Notes under the pieces: generated by a model
The model's database searches: none
Told to the model about the DNA's origin: nothing
Seen by the model: the letters and a program-made list of their open reading frames with translations, nothing else
Position numbers and translations under genes: made by a program
Assembly (NCBI GenBank): GCA_963789255.1
Contig: CAWBJW010000003.1
Coordinates: 186,001-250,000 of the forward strand
Direction of reading: 5' to 3'
Source: DATARH01 sp963789255
GTDB taxonomy: Bacteria; Pseudomonadota; Alphaproteobacteria; ATCC43930; CGMCC-115725
Length of the DNA: 64,000 nt
Shown here: piece after piece, positions 35,418 to 45,119 of the stretch
Numbering within the stretch: the first letter of the stretch is position 1
Layout of the letters: the number at the start of each line of letters is the position of its first letter

Positions 35418-36749
35418 TTAGGCAACTCCCGGTAGCGGGCGCCGGGGCGGCGGTTTGGCGCCGAATTCGGCGAGGAGCGCGTCGCGCACAGTGTCGAGAT
35501 CGAGCCGGTGAGCGTCGATCAGCGGCGCGGTCTCGATGATGATTTCGTCGATGTCGCCGATCAGCTTCAAGCGCTTGTAGAGATCCGCGCTGTCGAGGCC
35601 GAGCCCCTCGCCGAGGATCTCCATGAAATTGACGACCTCGAAGCTGCGTCCGTCGCCGGCGTCGCAGATCTCGCGATGGCAGGCGTGGTAGATCGTCGCC
35701 AGGGTCGTCACCCCGGCATCGGCAACCGCGTTCAGCTCGCGCCGGACCAGCCCGCGCTTGAACTCGGGCAGTTGCGCCAGGCTGTTGGCCTGCGTGCCGA
35801 CTCGCGGCACGTCGATCTCGACGAGTTCGGCGCCGGGGATGATCGACAGCAGTTTCTTGACCGCGGCGATGACCTCGGGAAACACCGGGCGCTCGTGCAA
35901 CGCGATCTTCTTCTCGACCCGCCGCTGCATCAGCCCGGCCAGCCGGTCGGCATGGCCGGCGAGAAAAGTGAGGAACGGGTTGAGGTCGAACGGCCTGGCG
36001 CCGAACTGCATTTCGTAATTGGGCAGCGACACCTCGCCGATCGAGATCTGGCAGGACGGGCACCACGCCAGCACCGTCGGCGCACCCGCCGCGGCGAGCC
36101 CGTCGATCGTGGCATAGGCGACCTTGCTGTTTGCCGCGAAATCGCCGGCGCGATACTGGTAGACGCCGCAGCACTGGCCGACCCCGCCCATGACCTCGTA
36201 ATCGATCTCCAGCAGATCGAGAATGTCGAGGCACAAAAGCGCGATATGCGGCGTCTTCAACACGTTGCAGCCGGTATAGAAGACGACGTCCGGCGGGCGC
36301 GAGCGCGGCTCGCGCGACGGGGCGAAGCGCGCCAGGATGTCGGGCGGCAGCTGCAGGCGCGACAGCACGCGCACGCCGCGGCTCATCGTCTGAAACGGCT
36401 CGCGCCAGCGCGTCGCGAGCGGCTCATTCCCGGCGTTGCGGCGGGCGAAGCCGCGCGCCAGCTGCACCATGAAGCGCGGGTTGATCCCATGATGGCATGC
36501 CGGAATGCAGTTGCCGCTGCCGCTGCAGACATCGGCCCAGCGGATCGCCTCGGCATGGCCCGCGCCGCCGGTGATCAGGTCGATGATGCCGTCGGCGGTC
36601 GCGCCCGGATCGGCCGCGGCGATGCCGGCCGGCTCGGTCATCGGGCAGGCGCGGAAGCAATCGCCGCACCGGGTGCAGGCGTCGGCGATCGCCGCGCCGC
36701 GCGCCCGGAAGGTGTCGAGGAAACCGGCAGTATCGACCGAGCCGCTCAT
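35418..36749 (-). CDS. HdrD/GlpC-like iron-sulfur protein with CCG domains
   Basis: A 443-residue cytoplasmic Fe-S protein. Residues 25-35 hold a full 4Fe-4S motif (CTRCGDCFRAC). The second cluster site at 75-85 (CSGSGNCIPAC) has Ser78 where a Cys is expected. The C-terminal half has CCG-type segments (GVGQCCGVYQ, LAWCPSC, YHACHREIC) as in heterodisulfide reductase HdrD/GlpC/LutA proteins that pass electrons or oxidise glycolate/lactate-type substrates. A longer frame starts at 36824, but the ATG at 36749 fits the family. No flavoprotein partner adjoins. Electron partner unknown. Confidence 0.82.
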   Translation of the reverse strand: MSGSVDTAGFLDTFRARGAAIADACTRCGDCFRACPMTEPAGIAAADPGATADGIIDLITGGAGHAEAIRWADVCSGSGNCIPACHHGINPRFMVQLARGFARRNAGNEPLATRWREPFQTMSRGVRVLSRLQLPPDILARFAPSREPRSRPPDVVFYTGCNVLKTPHIALLCLDILDLLEIDYEVMGGVGQCCGVYQYRAGDFAANSKVAYATIDGLAAAGAPTVLAWCPSCQISIGEVSLPNYEMQFGARPFDLNPFLTFLAGHADRLAGLMQRRVEKKIALHERPVFPEVIAAVKKLLSIIPGAELVEIDVPRVGTQANSLAQLPEFKRGLVRRELNAVADAGVTTLATIYHACHREICDAGDGRSFEVVNFMEILGEGLGLDSADLYKRLKLIGDIDEIIIETAPLIDAHRLDLDTVRDALLAEFGAKPPPRRPLPGVA

Positions 36750-37047
36750 CGCAATGTCCCGCTCGCCAGCGCACCGGACGCGCGGCGCCGCGATCATAGC
36801 GCAAGCACCGCGCGAACAGCGCATCGCATTATCGCCATAATGAGCGCCGGGCCAAACGCCCGTAATCTAAACGGAGGGCTCCATTCGACCGTGCATGGCT
36901 GCCCTGCAATACGGCGATGGGATGATCGCCTGTTACAAACTGTTAGCATTTTGCCATCGGTTAGACATTGCGCGTGACCCGAACCGCGTTGTTCCGGCTC
37001 CGAATGTGACGACGGAAAACTCTCGAGCCGCAGGAGAACAAGCTCAC

Positions 37048-37227
37048 ATGCATCTCGCCGTCAAATGTCGTTCCGTAGATCCCAGAATTGCGAGGTGCTC
37101 GACCGACCGCGACGTCCGCGACTTTGTTGCCGGCAAGACCGATGGGAAAGAGCTGCTGCACGCGCTCTATGACCATGTTCTCGCCGAGCCGATTCCGCAA
37201 CGCTTGCGCGCCCTGCTCAGACCGTGA
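37048..37227 (+). CDS. Small protein with NepR-like C-terminal motif
   Basis: A 59-residue protein. The C-terminal part LLHALYDHVLAEPIPQRLRALL resembles the helix-linker motif of the alphaproteobacterial anti-sigma factor NepR (pattern Y-D/E-x-x-L/V-x-x-EP-I/V-P-x-R) and of related short anti-sigma tails. The N-terminal half is Cys/Arg-rich and not recognised. CAGGAG precedes the ATG. No PhyR, EcfG-type sigma factor or kinase adjoins, so the link to the general stress response is only a motif match. A strong terminator at 37248 ends it as a monocistronic unit. Confidence 0.5.
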   Translation: MHLAVKCRSVDPRIARCSTDRDVRDFVAGKTDGKELLHALYDHVLAEPIPQRLRALLRP

Positions 37228-37247
37228 CGCGGTGCGGCGTTCGCAGA

Positions 37248-37275
37248 AGGCCCGGTAATCTGCCGGGCCTTTTTC
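37248..37275 (+). terminator. Rho-independent terminator
   Basis: Stem AGGCCCGG/CCGGGCCT with loop TAATCTG, followed at once by TTTTTC, 20 bases after the stop at 37227. The remaining 258 bases to the next start hold no gene. Confidence 0.88.
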
Positions 37276-37533
37276 GTAATTGCCATGAGCAATCGGCCCG
37301 GACCAAAGACCGGCGTTCAGGCGTTTGGCGATCGGGAGGGCGACAACCCGGCCCGGCCTGCCTCGCGATAACACGCGCTCGCCGATCGATCCGCCACTCG
37401 GCGGCTCCGCTTCCTTGAATCGTCAGCCGCTCAAGGGTAAGGAAGGGGCGCCATACCCGCAATGCGTTCTCGCCCCCCGGTCACGGTCGCCTCGGACCGT
37501 TTGCGTTGCGCGGTTGACTGCACGGGAAGCGTA

Positions 37534-40500
37534 ATGGAAGGGCTGTTCAGCGACTACGAGGACGCGCGACAATCCGGGCTGTTCGACGCCGAACACTACC
37601 TCGCGACTTACCCGGATGTCGCTGAGCGCAATATTGACCCGCTGGTCCATTATCTCGAGGAAGGCGCGCGCGAGGGCCGCAATCCGCGCGCCGATTTCGA
37701 CAGCGCATTTTACCTGGAGCAATGCGGCCTGAGGGGGGAGCAGCCGGACAATCCGCTGCTGCATTACATCCGCATCGGTGCCGCGCGCGGTTTCAAGACG
37801 CGGCGCGACGAGTTCGGCGCGCATGGGGCCGCTCGCGAGCTTGCTGCGGGCAACCGGTCGCGTGCTATGGACCCGGTGGGCAAGCCGCCGATCCTGGTCG
37901 CGATCGAATCGCTCGGTGCGGTTGGCGCGCCCGATGGAACCTCGCGACTGTCGCTAAGCGGCTGGGCGTTGGCGGCCGGCCGGGTTGCCGAAATTACCGC
38001 ATCGATCGACGACGCGGTCGTCGGCACCGCGGCCTACGGCGTCGCGCGGCCGGATATCGCCAGATTGTACCCGGACCGAGGCGGCGCCACTCATTGCGGC
38101 TTCATTCTCGCCTTCGATGTGCCCCGCCTGACAAGCGGCGCGATCGAGCCGGTGCTAACGGTGCGGACCGCCGACGGGGAGATCGGCCATCGTCCGCTTC
38201 GCGTCGAGATCCCTCCCCAGGAAGTCGAAGTCGGCGTCACCGACCCGCTCGACCCGCCGGGTCCCATGCCGCACAAGCCCGGTCCCGTTCCGATGCAGCT
38301 CAGCATCGACGATGTCACGGTCGATTCGAGTGGCGTACTTCGTCTTCAGGGCTGGGTCGTCTGCCTCGTCCAGATCCAGTCGGTCGAAGCGTCTATCGAT
38401 GGCGCGGTCCTCGGTAAGACCGAATACGGCCGCGTGCGGCCCGATGTCGAAAAATTGCTGCCGGATTACCCCAATTCGCGTTTCTCGGGCTTCAGGCTCG
38501 TCGTCGATGCCAGCCTCTACGGCGCCGGCTGGAAAACAATCGCGGTCCGGGCGGTCGCGCACGCCGGCATTTCCCGGGAAGCGACAGCTCAGCTGAGGGT
38601 CCCCGAGCCGGGCATCGGCCCGAAGGCGCAGCCGGAAACCGGCCTCGACTATCATTGCGACGAGATCACCCTGACCACGGCCGGGCGCCTCGTATTGAAG
38701 GGGTGGGCGGTATGCGCCTCGCCGGCGGCGGCAATTCTCGTGCTGCTCGACGGCGCGAAAATCGGCGAGGCCGAGCTCGGTCTGGAACGCCCCGATATTG
38801 GCAACCTCTATCCGGCTCTTCCGCACGCGCGGCGGCCGGGCTTCGCGTTTCACGCGCAGACCGGCAAATCAGTTGCCGGAGAGCACCTGATCACGGTTCG
38901 GGTATGCCGCGAGGACGGGCAGACCCACGAAGCTCAAACTCCGGTCCTCGCGAGTGATGAAAAGCAGCCCCGTGCAGCGCAGACAGCCGGCAATCCAGAC
39001 CTCAAGCTGCACCTCGACGGCCCCCATCTGATCGCCGGCTCGGTCGAGACGCCGATTCGCGGCAATCTGGAAATCAGCGGCTGGGCCCTGGCCAGAGCGG
39101 GTGTCGCGGCGATCGCAATCGCCATCGATGGCGCGCCAATTGCGCTTGCCGATTACGGATTGCGGCGGCTCGACATAAGGGCAGCGTTCCCCGATTGGAA
39201 CGACGCGCTCACCAGCGGCTACCAGGCTTTGCTGCCGCACCGCATCCTGCCCAAAGGCAGTCACACGGTATCGGTCGCCTTGCGCGACAAGGTCGGCCGG
39301 ACAACGAGCGCCGAGTTCGCCATCGCGGTCGAGGAACTTGCCGACGCTCCCGGGCCGTGGGCGTTGCGGCGCAAGATCGGACAAGCCGAAATCGATCTAT
39401 ATCGGCGCATTTTGGAGCGCTGCGGCCGGCACCCGATGTTCGCAATCATGCTCCGTGTGAGCGCGGAGGAGGAGGCGCTGGGCAACGCCGCCGCGACGAT
39501 CAATTCGTTATGCGTCCAGGCCTATCCGAACTGGCGGCTGTTGATCGTGCCGCAGCGAGCGGGCGGCAAGTCCGGTCCCATCCGCGATCGGTTGCTCGCC
39601 GGCAAAGAGGCGCTGAACGGCCGGGCAGAGGTGTTGCACAACCTCACCCCCCGGGCCCTTGCCGGTATCGCCGCGGGCGCCGGCGCCTCGTTGGGCGAGG
39701 TGTTTTTCACCGTGCTGTCGGCGGGCGACGAACTCGGCGTTGACGCTTTCCTGGAAATGGCGCTTGCCGCGGCAATGCATGAAGATGCCGATTTTCTCTA
39801 CAGCGACGAGCGTCGCCGCAATCCGGCGTCGGGCGCGGTCGAGGCTTTTTTCAAGCCGCAATGGTCGCCCGACTTGCTGTCGTCGACCAATTACGTCGGG
39901 CGCCTGTGGTGCGCGCGGGCCGAGCTGCTCGCAGCGGTCGCCAAACCGACCGACGCATTGCTGAGGCATGGCGAATACGATCTGATCTTGCGGTGCACCG
40001 AGGCGGCCAGGGCGATCCGCCACGTCCCGGCGGTGCTGTGCGAGCGTGCCGAGGAAGGCGTGGGCGACCCGGAACAATCGAGGGCGGCGCTTGCGCGGAT
40101 GATCGCCCGGCGCGGCATCGCTGGCGATATCAGCCTGGGGCCGGTTCCGGGCACCTATCGCGTGAAACGCGCGCTGGCGACGCGGGGATTGGTCTCGATC
40201 ATCATTCCGACCTGCGCCGCACGAGGCCTGATCGAGACCTGCATCGACACGCTGCGCCGGCTGACCGCCTACCGCAATTACGAGATCATCTGCGTCGAGA
40301 ACATCGCGCCCAAGGATCGCAGGTGGCGGGGCTGGCTGCGGCGCAACGCCGACATGGTGATTGGCACTAAGGAGGGGTTCAACTGGGCGCGGTTTAGCAA
40401 CCTTGCCGCTGCGGCAGCGACGGGCGAGTACCTGCTGTTCCTGAACGACGACATCGAGGTGACCGAACCGGACTGGCTCGAGGCGCTGCTCGAACAGGCG

Positions 40501-42156
40501 CAGCGGCCCGAGGTAGGGGCGGTCGGCGCGCGGCTGCTTTATCCGGATCGGCGCGTCCAGCACGCCGGCATGTTTCTCGCTGCGATCGGTCAGGCGCGCC
40601 ACGCCTTCCGCTATGCCGCGGAGGACGATCCGGGATATTTCGGCCTGGCCTTGACCCAGCGCAACGTCATCGCCGTCACCGGAGCCTGCCTGTTGACCCG
40701 GCGGGAAACCTTCGACGCGCTCGGCGGCTTCGATGAAGCGCACGGCATCGTCAACAACGATGTCGATTATTGTCTGCGGGCTTGGCAGAGCGGCCTCGTC
40801 AACGTCTATACCCCGCACGGCGAGCTGATCCACCACGAAATGATCAGCCGCGCCGCCCTCGACGACGACTACGATGCCGCCGTGTTCGAGAGCAAATGGC
40901 GGAATGTCTTTGTCGCCGGCGACCCGTTCTTCCATCCGCATCTGTCCAAGCACCACGACGACTTTGCGATCGATGATGAACCGGTAGAGCTTTCGGTTAC
41001 CGGGCGGCCAATTCTACACCGGGATAGCATCGCCAAGATCCTCGTCGTCAAGCTCGACCATATCGGCGACTGCATCATCGCGTTTCCCGCGGTGCGGCGT
41101 CTTAGGCGACATTTCCCGAACGCCCGCATCTGGGTATTGACCGCGCGGGCGTCGCAGCCGGTCTGGGCGTTTGAGCCGAGCGTCGAACAGACGATCGAAT
41201 TCGATTTCTTTCACGCGCGCTCGGGCTTGGGGGAGATCGAGCACTCGGATAAGGATTGGCGCGAGTTGCGCCGGCGCCTTTCCGCCGAAGGGTTCGATCT
41301 CGCGGTCGATCTGCGCAAACACACCGAGACCCGGCCGGTCTTGCAGCACTCCGGCGCGCGCTGGCTGGCGGGGTTCGACTTCCGCAATCAATTCGCCTGG
41401 CTCGACATCGCGCTCGAATGGCCCGGGGACCAGATCTATGCCCGCAAGCGCCAATATGCCGGCGACGATCTGGTCAATCTGGTCGACGCGATCGCGGCAG
41501 CCTGCGAGGAGGACCGCGCCGTCATCGCCGCTCCGCCGACCGGCGTGGCCGCGGGACGCGACAAGCCGAAGCCGTCGGCAGCGCCGGTGATCTGGGTCCA
41601 CCCGACCGCCGGCAACGACATCAAGCAGTGGCCGGTCGAATATTTTGCCGTCGTGATCGACCTGCTCGTCGAGGCGCATGGCGCGCGCATCTATTTGACC
41701 GGCGCCCCGGGCGACGAGGCGGTCGCGGCCGGCATCATGCGGAAGCTGCGTCACCCGGAAGCGGTTACCTCGACGATCGGCAGATCGCCGCTCGCCGAAT
41801 TGCCGGCGCTGATGGCCGGGGCGGCGCTGTTTCTCGGCAATGACAGCGGCCTCAAGCACATCGCGGCCGGGCTCGGCATCCCGACGGTCGGCGTCCATGG
41901 CGGGACCCTCGACCCGCGCGAATGGGGTCCGGTGGGTACAGCGGCCGTTGCCGTCGCGCGCTCAGTCGTCTGCTCGCCCTGCTACCTGGCGAAGGTCGAG
42001 GATTGCCGCCGCGGTCTGGCATGCTTGCGCCAGCTCGAACCCGGCCCGGTCTATGAGGCCTGCAAGCGGCTGCTGCTGCTCGCTGCGCCGCTGCGCCGCT
42101 CTGGTGGATCGGATGGCGCGGCGATAAAGCAGCCTTTCGCAACGGCATCTCCCTGA
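37534..42156 (+). CDS. Multidomain glycosyltransferase: four Ig-like modules, GT2 and GT9
   Basis: A 1540-residue protein. Residues 1-100 have the DAEHYLATYPDV...PLVHYLEEGAREGR module typical of some surface-glycan transferases. Residues ~130-600 contain four ~110-residue Ig-like repeats with the consensus IDGA..G.A.YG..RPDI..LYPD....GF. Residues ~630-1145 form an O-antigen-type GT2 (YSDERR..FKPQWSPDLLSS, then SIIIPTCAARG, FLNDDIEV with the DxD-like metal site, and GGFDE). Residues ~1162-1520 form a GT9 heptosyltransferase (KILVVKLDHIGDCIIAFPA, HPTAGNDIKQWP, FLGNDSGLKHIAAGLG). It probably adds more than one sugar in LPS or capsule assembly at the inner membrane face. Start chosen at ATG 37534 behind GGGAAG; an upstream ATG at 37462 is in frame. 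Confidence 0.85.
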   Translation: MEGLFSDYEDARQSGLFDAEHYLATYPDVAERNIDPLVHYLEEGAREGRNPRADFDSAFYLEQCGLRGEQPDNPLLHYIRIGAARGFKTRRDEFGAHGAARELAAGNRSRAMDPVGKPPILVAIESLGAVGAPDGTSRLSLSGWALAAGRVAEITASIDDAVVGTAAYGVARPDIARLYPDRGGATHCGFILAFDVPRLTSGAIEPVLTVRTADGEIGHRPLRVEIPPQEVEVGVTDPLDPPGPMPHKPGPVPMQLSIDDVTVDSSGVLRLQGWVVCLVQIQSVEASIDGAVLGKTEYGRVRPDVEKLLPDYPNSRFSGFRLVVDASLYGAGWKTIAVRAVAHAGISREATAQLRVPEPGIGPKAQPETGLDYHCDEITLTTAGRLVLKGWAVCASPAAAILVLLDGAKIGEAELGLERPDIGNLYPALPHARRPGFAFHAQTGKSVAGEHLITVRVCREDGQTHEAQTPVLASDEKQPRAAQTAGNPDLKLHLDGPHLIAGSVETPIRGNLEISGWALARAGVAAIAIAIDGAPIALADYGLRRLDIRAAFPDWNDALTSGYQALLPHRILPKGSHTVSVALRDKVGRTTSAEFAIAVEELADAPGPWALRRKIGQAEIDLYRRILERCGRHPMFAIMLRVSAEEEALGNAAATINSLCVQAYPNWRLLIVPQRAGGKSGPIRDRLLAGKEALNGRAEVLHNLTPRALAGIAAGAGASLGEVFFTVLSAGDELGVDAFLEMALAAAMHEDADFLYSDERRRNPASGAVEAFFKPQWSPDLLSSTNYVGRLWCARAELLAAVAKPTDALLRHGEYDLILRCTEAARAIRHVPAVLCERAEEGVGDPEQSRAALARMIARRGIAGDISLGPVPGTYRVKRALATRGLVSIIIPTCAARGLIETCIDTLRRLTAYRNYEIICVENIAPKDRRWRGWLRRNADMVIGTKEGFNWARFSNLAAAAATGEYLLFLNDDIEVTEPDWLEALLEQAQRPEVGAVGARLLYPDRRVQHAGMFLAAIGQARHAFRYAAEDDPGYFGLALTQRNVIAVTGACLLTRRETFDALGGFDEAHGIVNNDVDYCLRAWQSGLVNVYTPHGELIHHEMISRAALDDDYDAAVFESKWRNVFVAGDPFFHPHLSKHHDDFAIDDEPVELSVTGRPILHRDSIAKILVVKLDHIGDCIIAFPAVRRLRRHFPNARIWVLTARASQPVWAFEPSVEQTIEFDFFHARSGLGEIEHSDKDWRELRRRLSAEGFDLAVDLRKHTETRPVLQHSGARWLAGFDFRNQFAWLDIALEWPGDQIYARKRQYAGDDLVNLVDAIAAACEEDRAVIAAPPTGVAAGRDKPKPSAAPVIWVHPTAGNDIKQWPVEYFAVVIDLLVEAHGARIYLTGAPGDEAVAAGIMRKLRHPEAVTSTIGRSPLAELPALMAGAALFLGNDSGLKHIAAGLGIPTVGVHGGTLDPREWGPVGTAAVAVARSVVCSPCYLAKVEDCRRGLACLRQLEPGPVYEACKRLLLLAAPLRRSGGSDGAAIKQPFATASP

Positions 42157-42167
42157 GGGGGCAGGCG

Positions 42168-42587
42168 ATGGCGACGGACCCGGAGTGCATCTTCTGCAAG
42201 ATCGTCAAAGGCGACCTGCCATGCTTCAAACTCTGCGAGGACAGCGACACGCTCGCCTTCATGGACATCAATCCGGTCCATGACGGCCATTGCCTGGTGA
42301 TCCCCAAGGCGCATTACCCGACCGTGTTCGATATTGCGCCCGAGGCCTTTGCCGCCACGGCGCGCACCGCGGTCAAGGTGGCGACCGCAGTGAACGCCGC
42401 CGTCAAGCCCGACGGGGTCAACCTGATCCAGTCGAACGGGCCGGGCGCGGCGCAATCGGTCGGGCATTTCCACCTGCACGTGCTGCCGCGCCGGATGGAC
42501 GATGGATTACTGATCAACTGGGAGTCGAAGCCGGGCGACATGGCGCATATCGCTCAGATCGCCGAGCGCATCCGCGCCTTTTTGTAG
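42168..42587 (+). CDS. HIT family (histidine triad) nucleotide hydrolase
   Basis: A complete 139-residue HIT protein. The CIFCKIVKGDLP start with its zinc-type Cys pair, the conserved DINPVHDGHCLVIPK segment and the active-site triad HFHLHVLPR near residue 100 are all present. HIT proteins hydrolyse nucleoside phosphoramidates and AMP-linked conjugates in the cytoplasm. It starts 12 bases after the glycosyltransferase stop, behind GGGGGCAGG-like purines, and converges with recJ (3-base gap). Confidence 0.93.
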   Translation: MATDPECIFCKIVKGDLPCFKLCEDSDTLAFMDINPVHDGHCLVIPKAHYPTVFDIAPEAFAATARTAVKVATAVNAAVKPDGVNLIQSNGPGAAQSVGHFHLHVLPRRMDDGLLINWESKPGDMAHIAQIAERIRAFL

Positions 42588-42590
42588 CGC

Positions 42591-44376
42591 TCAGCCCTCC
42601 ACTGGCGCGGCGTCGTCGATCACCAGCTGGACCGCGTCGCCGCCGCGGTACGCATCGCGCCGCAAATGGCCGGCGAGATGGACCGCGCGGCCGCGCGCGG
42701 CGGCGAGAAAGACGCCGAGCGGCGTGTCGGCGACGCGAAATGCGATCGCCTTCAAGCGCGCCGGCCCTATCGGATCGGCAAGCGTGCAGCGCAGATGTCC
42801 GGTGCCGACCGGCTCGACATGGGCGACGACGAGCCCGGGAAAGGCGAAGCGCGGCTCGGGATTGGCGGCGCCGAACGGCGCCAGCGCATCGAGATGGTCG
42901 ATCAGCCCGGCGACCGCACCCGCCGCCGACAGCGCGCCATCGATCGCCAGCTCCTGGGACCGGGCGCTCGCCGCCCCGCCCATCGCCCAAGCGCTCGGCG
43001 AGAAAGTCGCGCAACTCGGCGAGCCGGTCGGCGGCGACGGTGAACCCCGCGGCCATCGCGTGCCCGCCGCCATTGATCAGCAGCCCCGCCTGGCGCGCCG
43101 CGATGACCGCCGGGCCGAGCGCCACGCCGGGCACCGACCGGCCGGAGCCCCTGCCGATCCCGTCAGCCAGCGCGACGACGCAGGCCGGCCGCTCGTAACG
43201 CTCCTTGAGCCGCGCCGCGACGATGCCGATGACCCCGGGATGCCAGCCTTCCGCCGCGGCGAACACCAGCGCCGACGATTGCGGCGCCGCCTCGACCGCG
43301 GCGACCGCCGCCTCCAGGGTCTGCGCCTCGATCTCGCGGCGCTCGCGGTTGTAGCCGTCGAGCCGGGTTGCCAGCTCGGCGGCCAGCGCCGGATCATCGG
43401 TGGCGAGGAGGCGCGCGCCGAGGTCGGCGGCGCCGACCCTTCCGCCGGCATTGACCCTGGGACCCAGGACGAAGCCGAGATGGTAGGCGTCGATCGGCGA
43501 ACTCACCCCGCCGACCGCGGCGAGCGCTTTCAGCCCGGGATTGGCGCCCTGCCGCGCGACCTTGATGCCTTGCGCGACCAAGGCCCGGTTGATCCCGGTC
43601 AAGGGCACGACATCGCACACCGTACCGAGGGCGACGAGATCGACCCACTGCAACAGGTCAGGCTCGGCCCGCCCGCCATACCACCCGGCCTCGCGCAGCG
43701 CCCGGTTGAGCGCGATGACCAGGAGAAAGGCGACCCCGACCGCGGCAAGCGCGCCACAAGGACTCGTCTCGTCGAGCCGGTTCGGGTTGATCAGGGCGAG
43801 CGCGCGCGGCAACAGCGGCTCGCTGACGTGATGATCGACGACGATCACGTCGAGCCCGGCGTCGGCGGCGGCCGCCAGCGCGTCATGCGCGGTCGCGCCG
43901 CAATCGACGGTCACCACGACGCCGGCGCCTTCCGCCTTCAGGCGCAGCAGCGCCGGCGCGTTCGGGCCATAGCCTTCGCGCAACCGGTCGGGCACATAAA
44001 CCGAGGCATGGCCGCCGACTGCCGCGAGGAAGCGCAAGAGCAGCGCCGCCGAGGTCGCGCCGTCAACGTCGTAATCGCCGAACACGACGACCCGCTCGCC
44101 GTCGCGGATCGCGCGCACCAGGCGATCGACCGCCGGCATCATGTCGCGCAAATGCGCCGGATCGGGCAGAACCTCGCGCAGCCGCGGCCGGAGAAAACCG
44201 GGGGCCTCGGCGACCCCGATGCCGCGTTGCGCCAACAGCCGGGCGACGATCTCGGGCAGCCCCAGCCGCTCGGCGATCGCCGCCGCCGCGCCGCCATCGG
44301 CGGCGCGCGCCCGCCAGCGCCGGCCGCAGACCGACCGCTCGACGCCGAGAAGGACCGATATTTGAGGCTGATCCAC
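42591..44376 (-). CDS. recJ: Single-stranded-DNA-specific exonuclease RecJ, frameshifted
   Basis: A RecJ of about 595 residues. DHH motifs are present: GDYDVDGATSAA (I), VDCG (II), VVDHHVSEP (III) and GTVCDVVPL (IV), then the DHHA1 block GGGHAMAAG. Near 42985 the frame breaks after FLAERLG; the next frame continues SQELAIDGALSAAGAVAGLI to the OB-like C-terminus and stop. RecJ degrades ssDNA 5'-3' in recombination and mismatch repair. The start is taken as the GTG at 44376 (VDQPQIS), just inside the palindromic repeat at 44384. The frame break is most simply a sequence error. Confidence 0.9.
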
Positions 44377-44383
44377 CACGGCA

Positions 44384-44466
44384 TCGTCACCCCCGCGCAG
44401 GCGGGGGTCCAGGGCGATCGTCACGGTCCTGCGATCCCTGGATTCTCGCTTTCGCGCGAATGACGA
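44384..44466. repeat. Intergenic palindromic repeat
   Basis: TCGTCA...TGACGA outer arms enclose CCCCGCGCAGGCGGGGG and a CCAGGG/CCCTGG pair, ending with TTTCGCGCGAA. It is the classical alphaproteobacterial form of this element and lies right at the recJ start. Related copies: 1130 and 51993. Confidence 0.7.
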
Positions 44467-44604
44467 GGAGCCGGTAGGTGCCGCAGAATCGGCTGGCGGA
44501 ACCCGATCGCGATGGGTTTCGCTATGAGGCTGGGCAAGAATTTGCCTCGACGGCGACACGGGCGGGTGTACGGTTGCCGGGATGACGGGTAGCGCCACTT
44601 CCCG

Positions 44605-44859
44605 GTGCGCGGGTTCGAGAAGGTGCGCGGCGAATGGAGCCGGATGGCGCTCTGCCACAATTTCGGCCGGGTGCTGCCCATCATCGGCTGCGGCGGCCGG
44701 ATGGCGGCGTTGGCCCGGCGCACCGGCAAACCGATCGCGACCCCGATTGTCGCCGCCATCACCGTCTATCGCCGTATCAGCGGGCGCGGCGCCGCGGTTT
44801 GGCGACTCTCATACGAACGCATCCGAGTAGCGCCGCCGGGGCTCGGCTCACTGCAATAG
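44605..44859 (+). pseudogene. C-terminal remnant of an IS transposase
   Basis: Eighty-four codons beginning RGFEKVRGEWSRMALCHNFGRVLPIIG match the C-terminal end of IS5/IS1182-type DDE transposases (the usual RGLEKVRGEW..H element after the catalytic Glu). No upstream catalytic domain or inverted repeats are present, so it is a dead fragment. The 260 bases from 44860 to the next gene contain nothing recognisable. Confidence 0.6.
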
Positions 44860-45119
44860 TAACATCGCGGCGGACTTTCTTGCCCGGCCCCGAGGCGAAC
44901 CCGACCTACGAAGGCGCCAGGGTTTCCCTACATTTTTGCGGAGATTTGCTCAGGGGACGACCCTGCTTGACACCCTCCGAGTCATCCCGCGGGCCTTCGT
45001 TGACGACGGGGAGTATTCAACGCGAACTGGCTGTGTGCGCCAAGGCTGGATATTGTCAGCCGGCAACGGCCAAGGTGCGACGGCGTTCTGTGAGTTCTGG
45101 GGAGGAGGCCATATCCAGT

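Noticed and set aside
34456..36234. 592-codon frame across hppA and the Fe-S gene
   Set aside because: Arg-rich out-of-frame shadow of two well-supported genes on the same strand.
42724..44463. 579-codon plus-strand frame over recJ
   Set aside because: Complement shadow of recJ with no family match.
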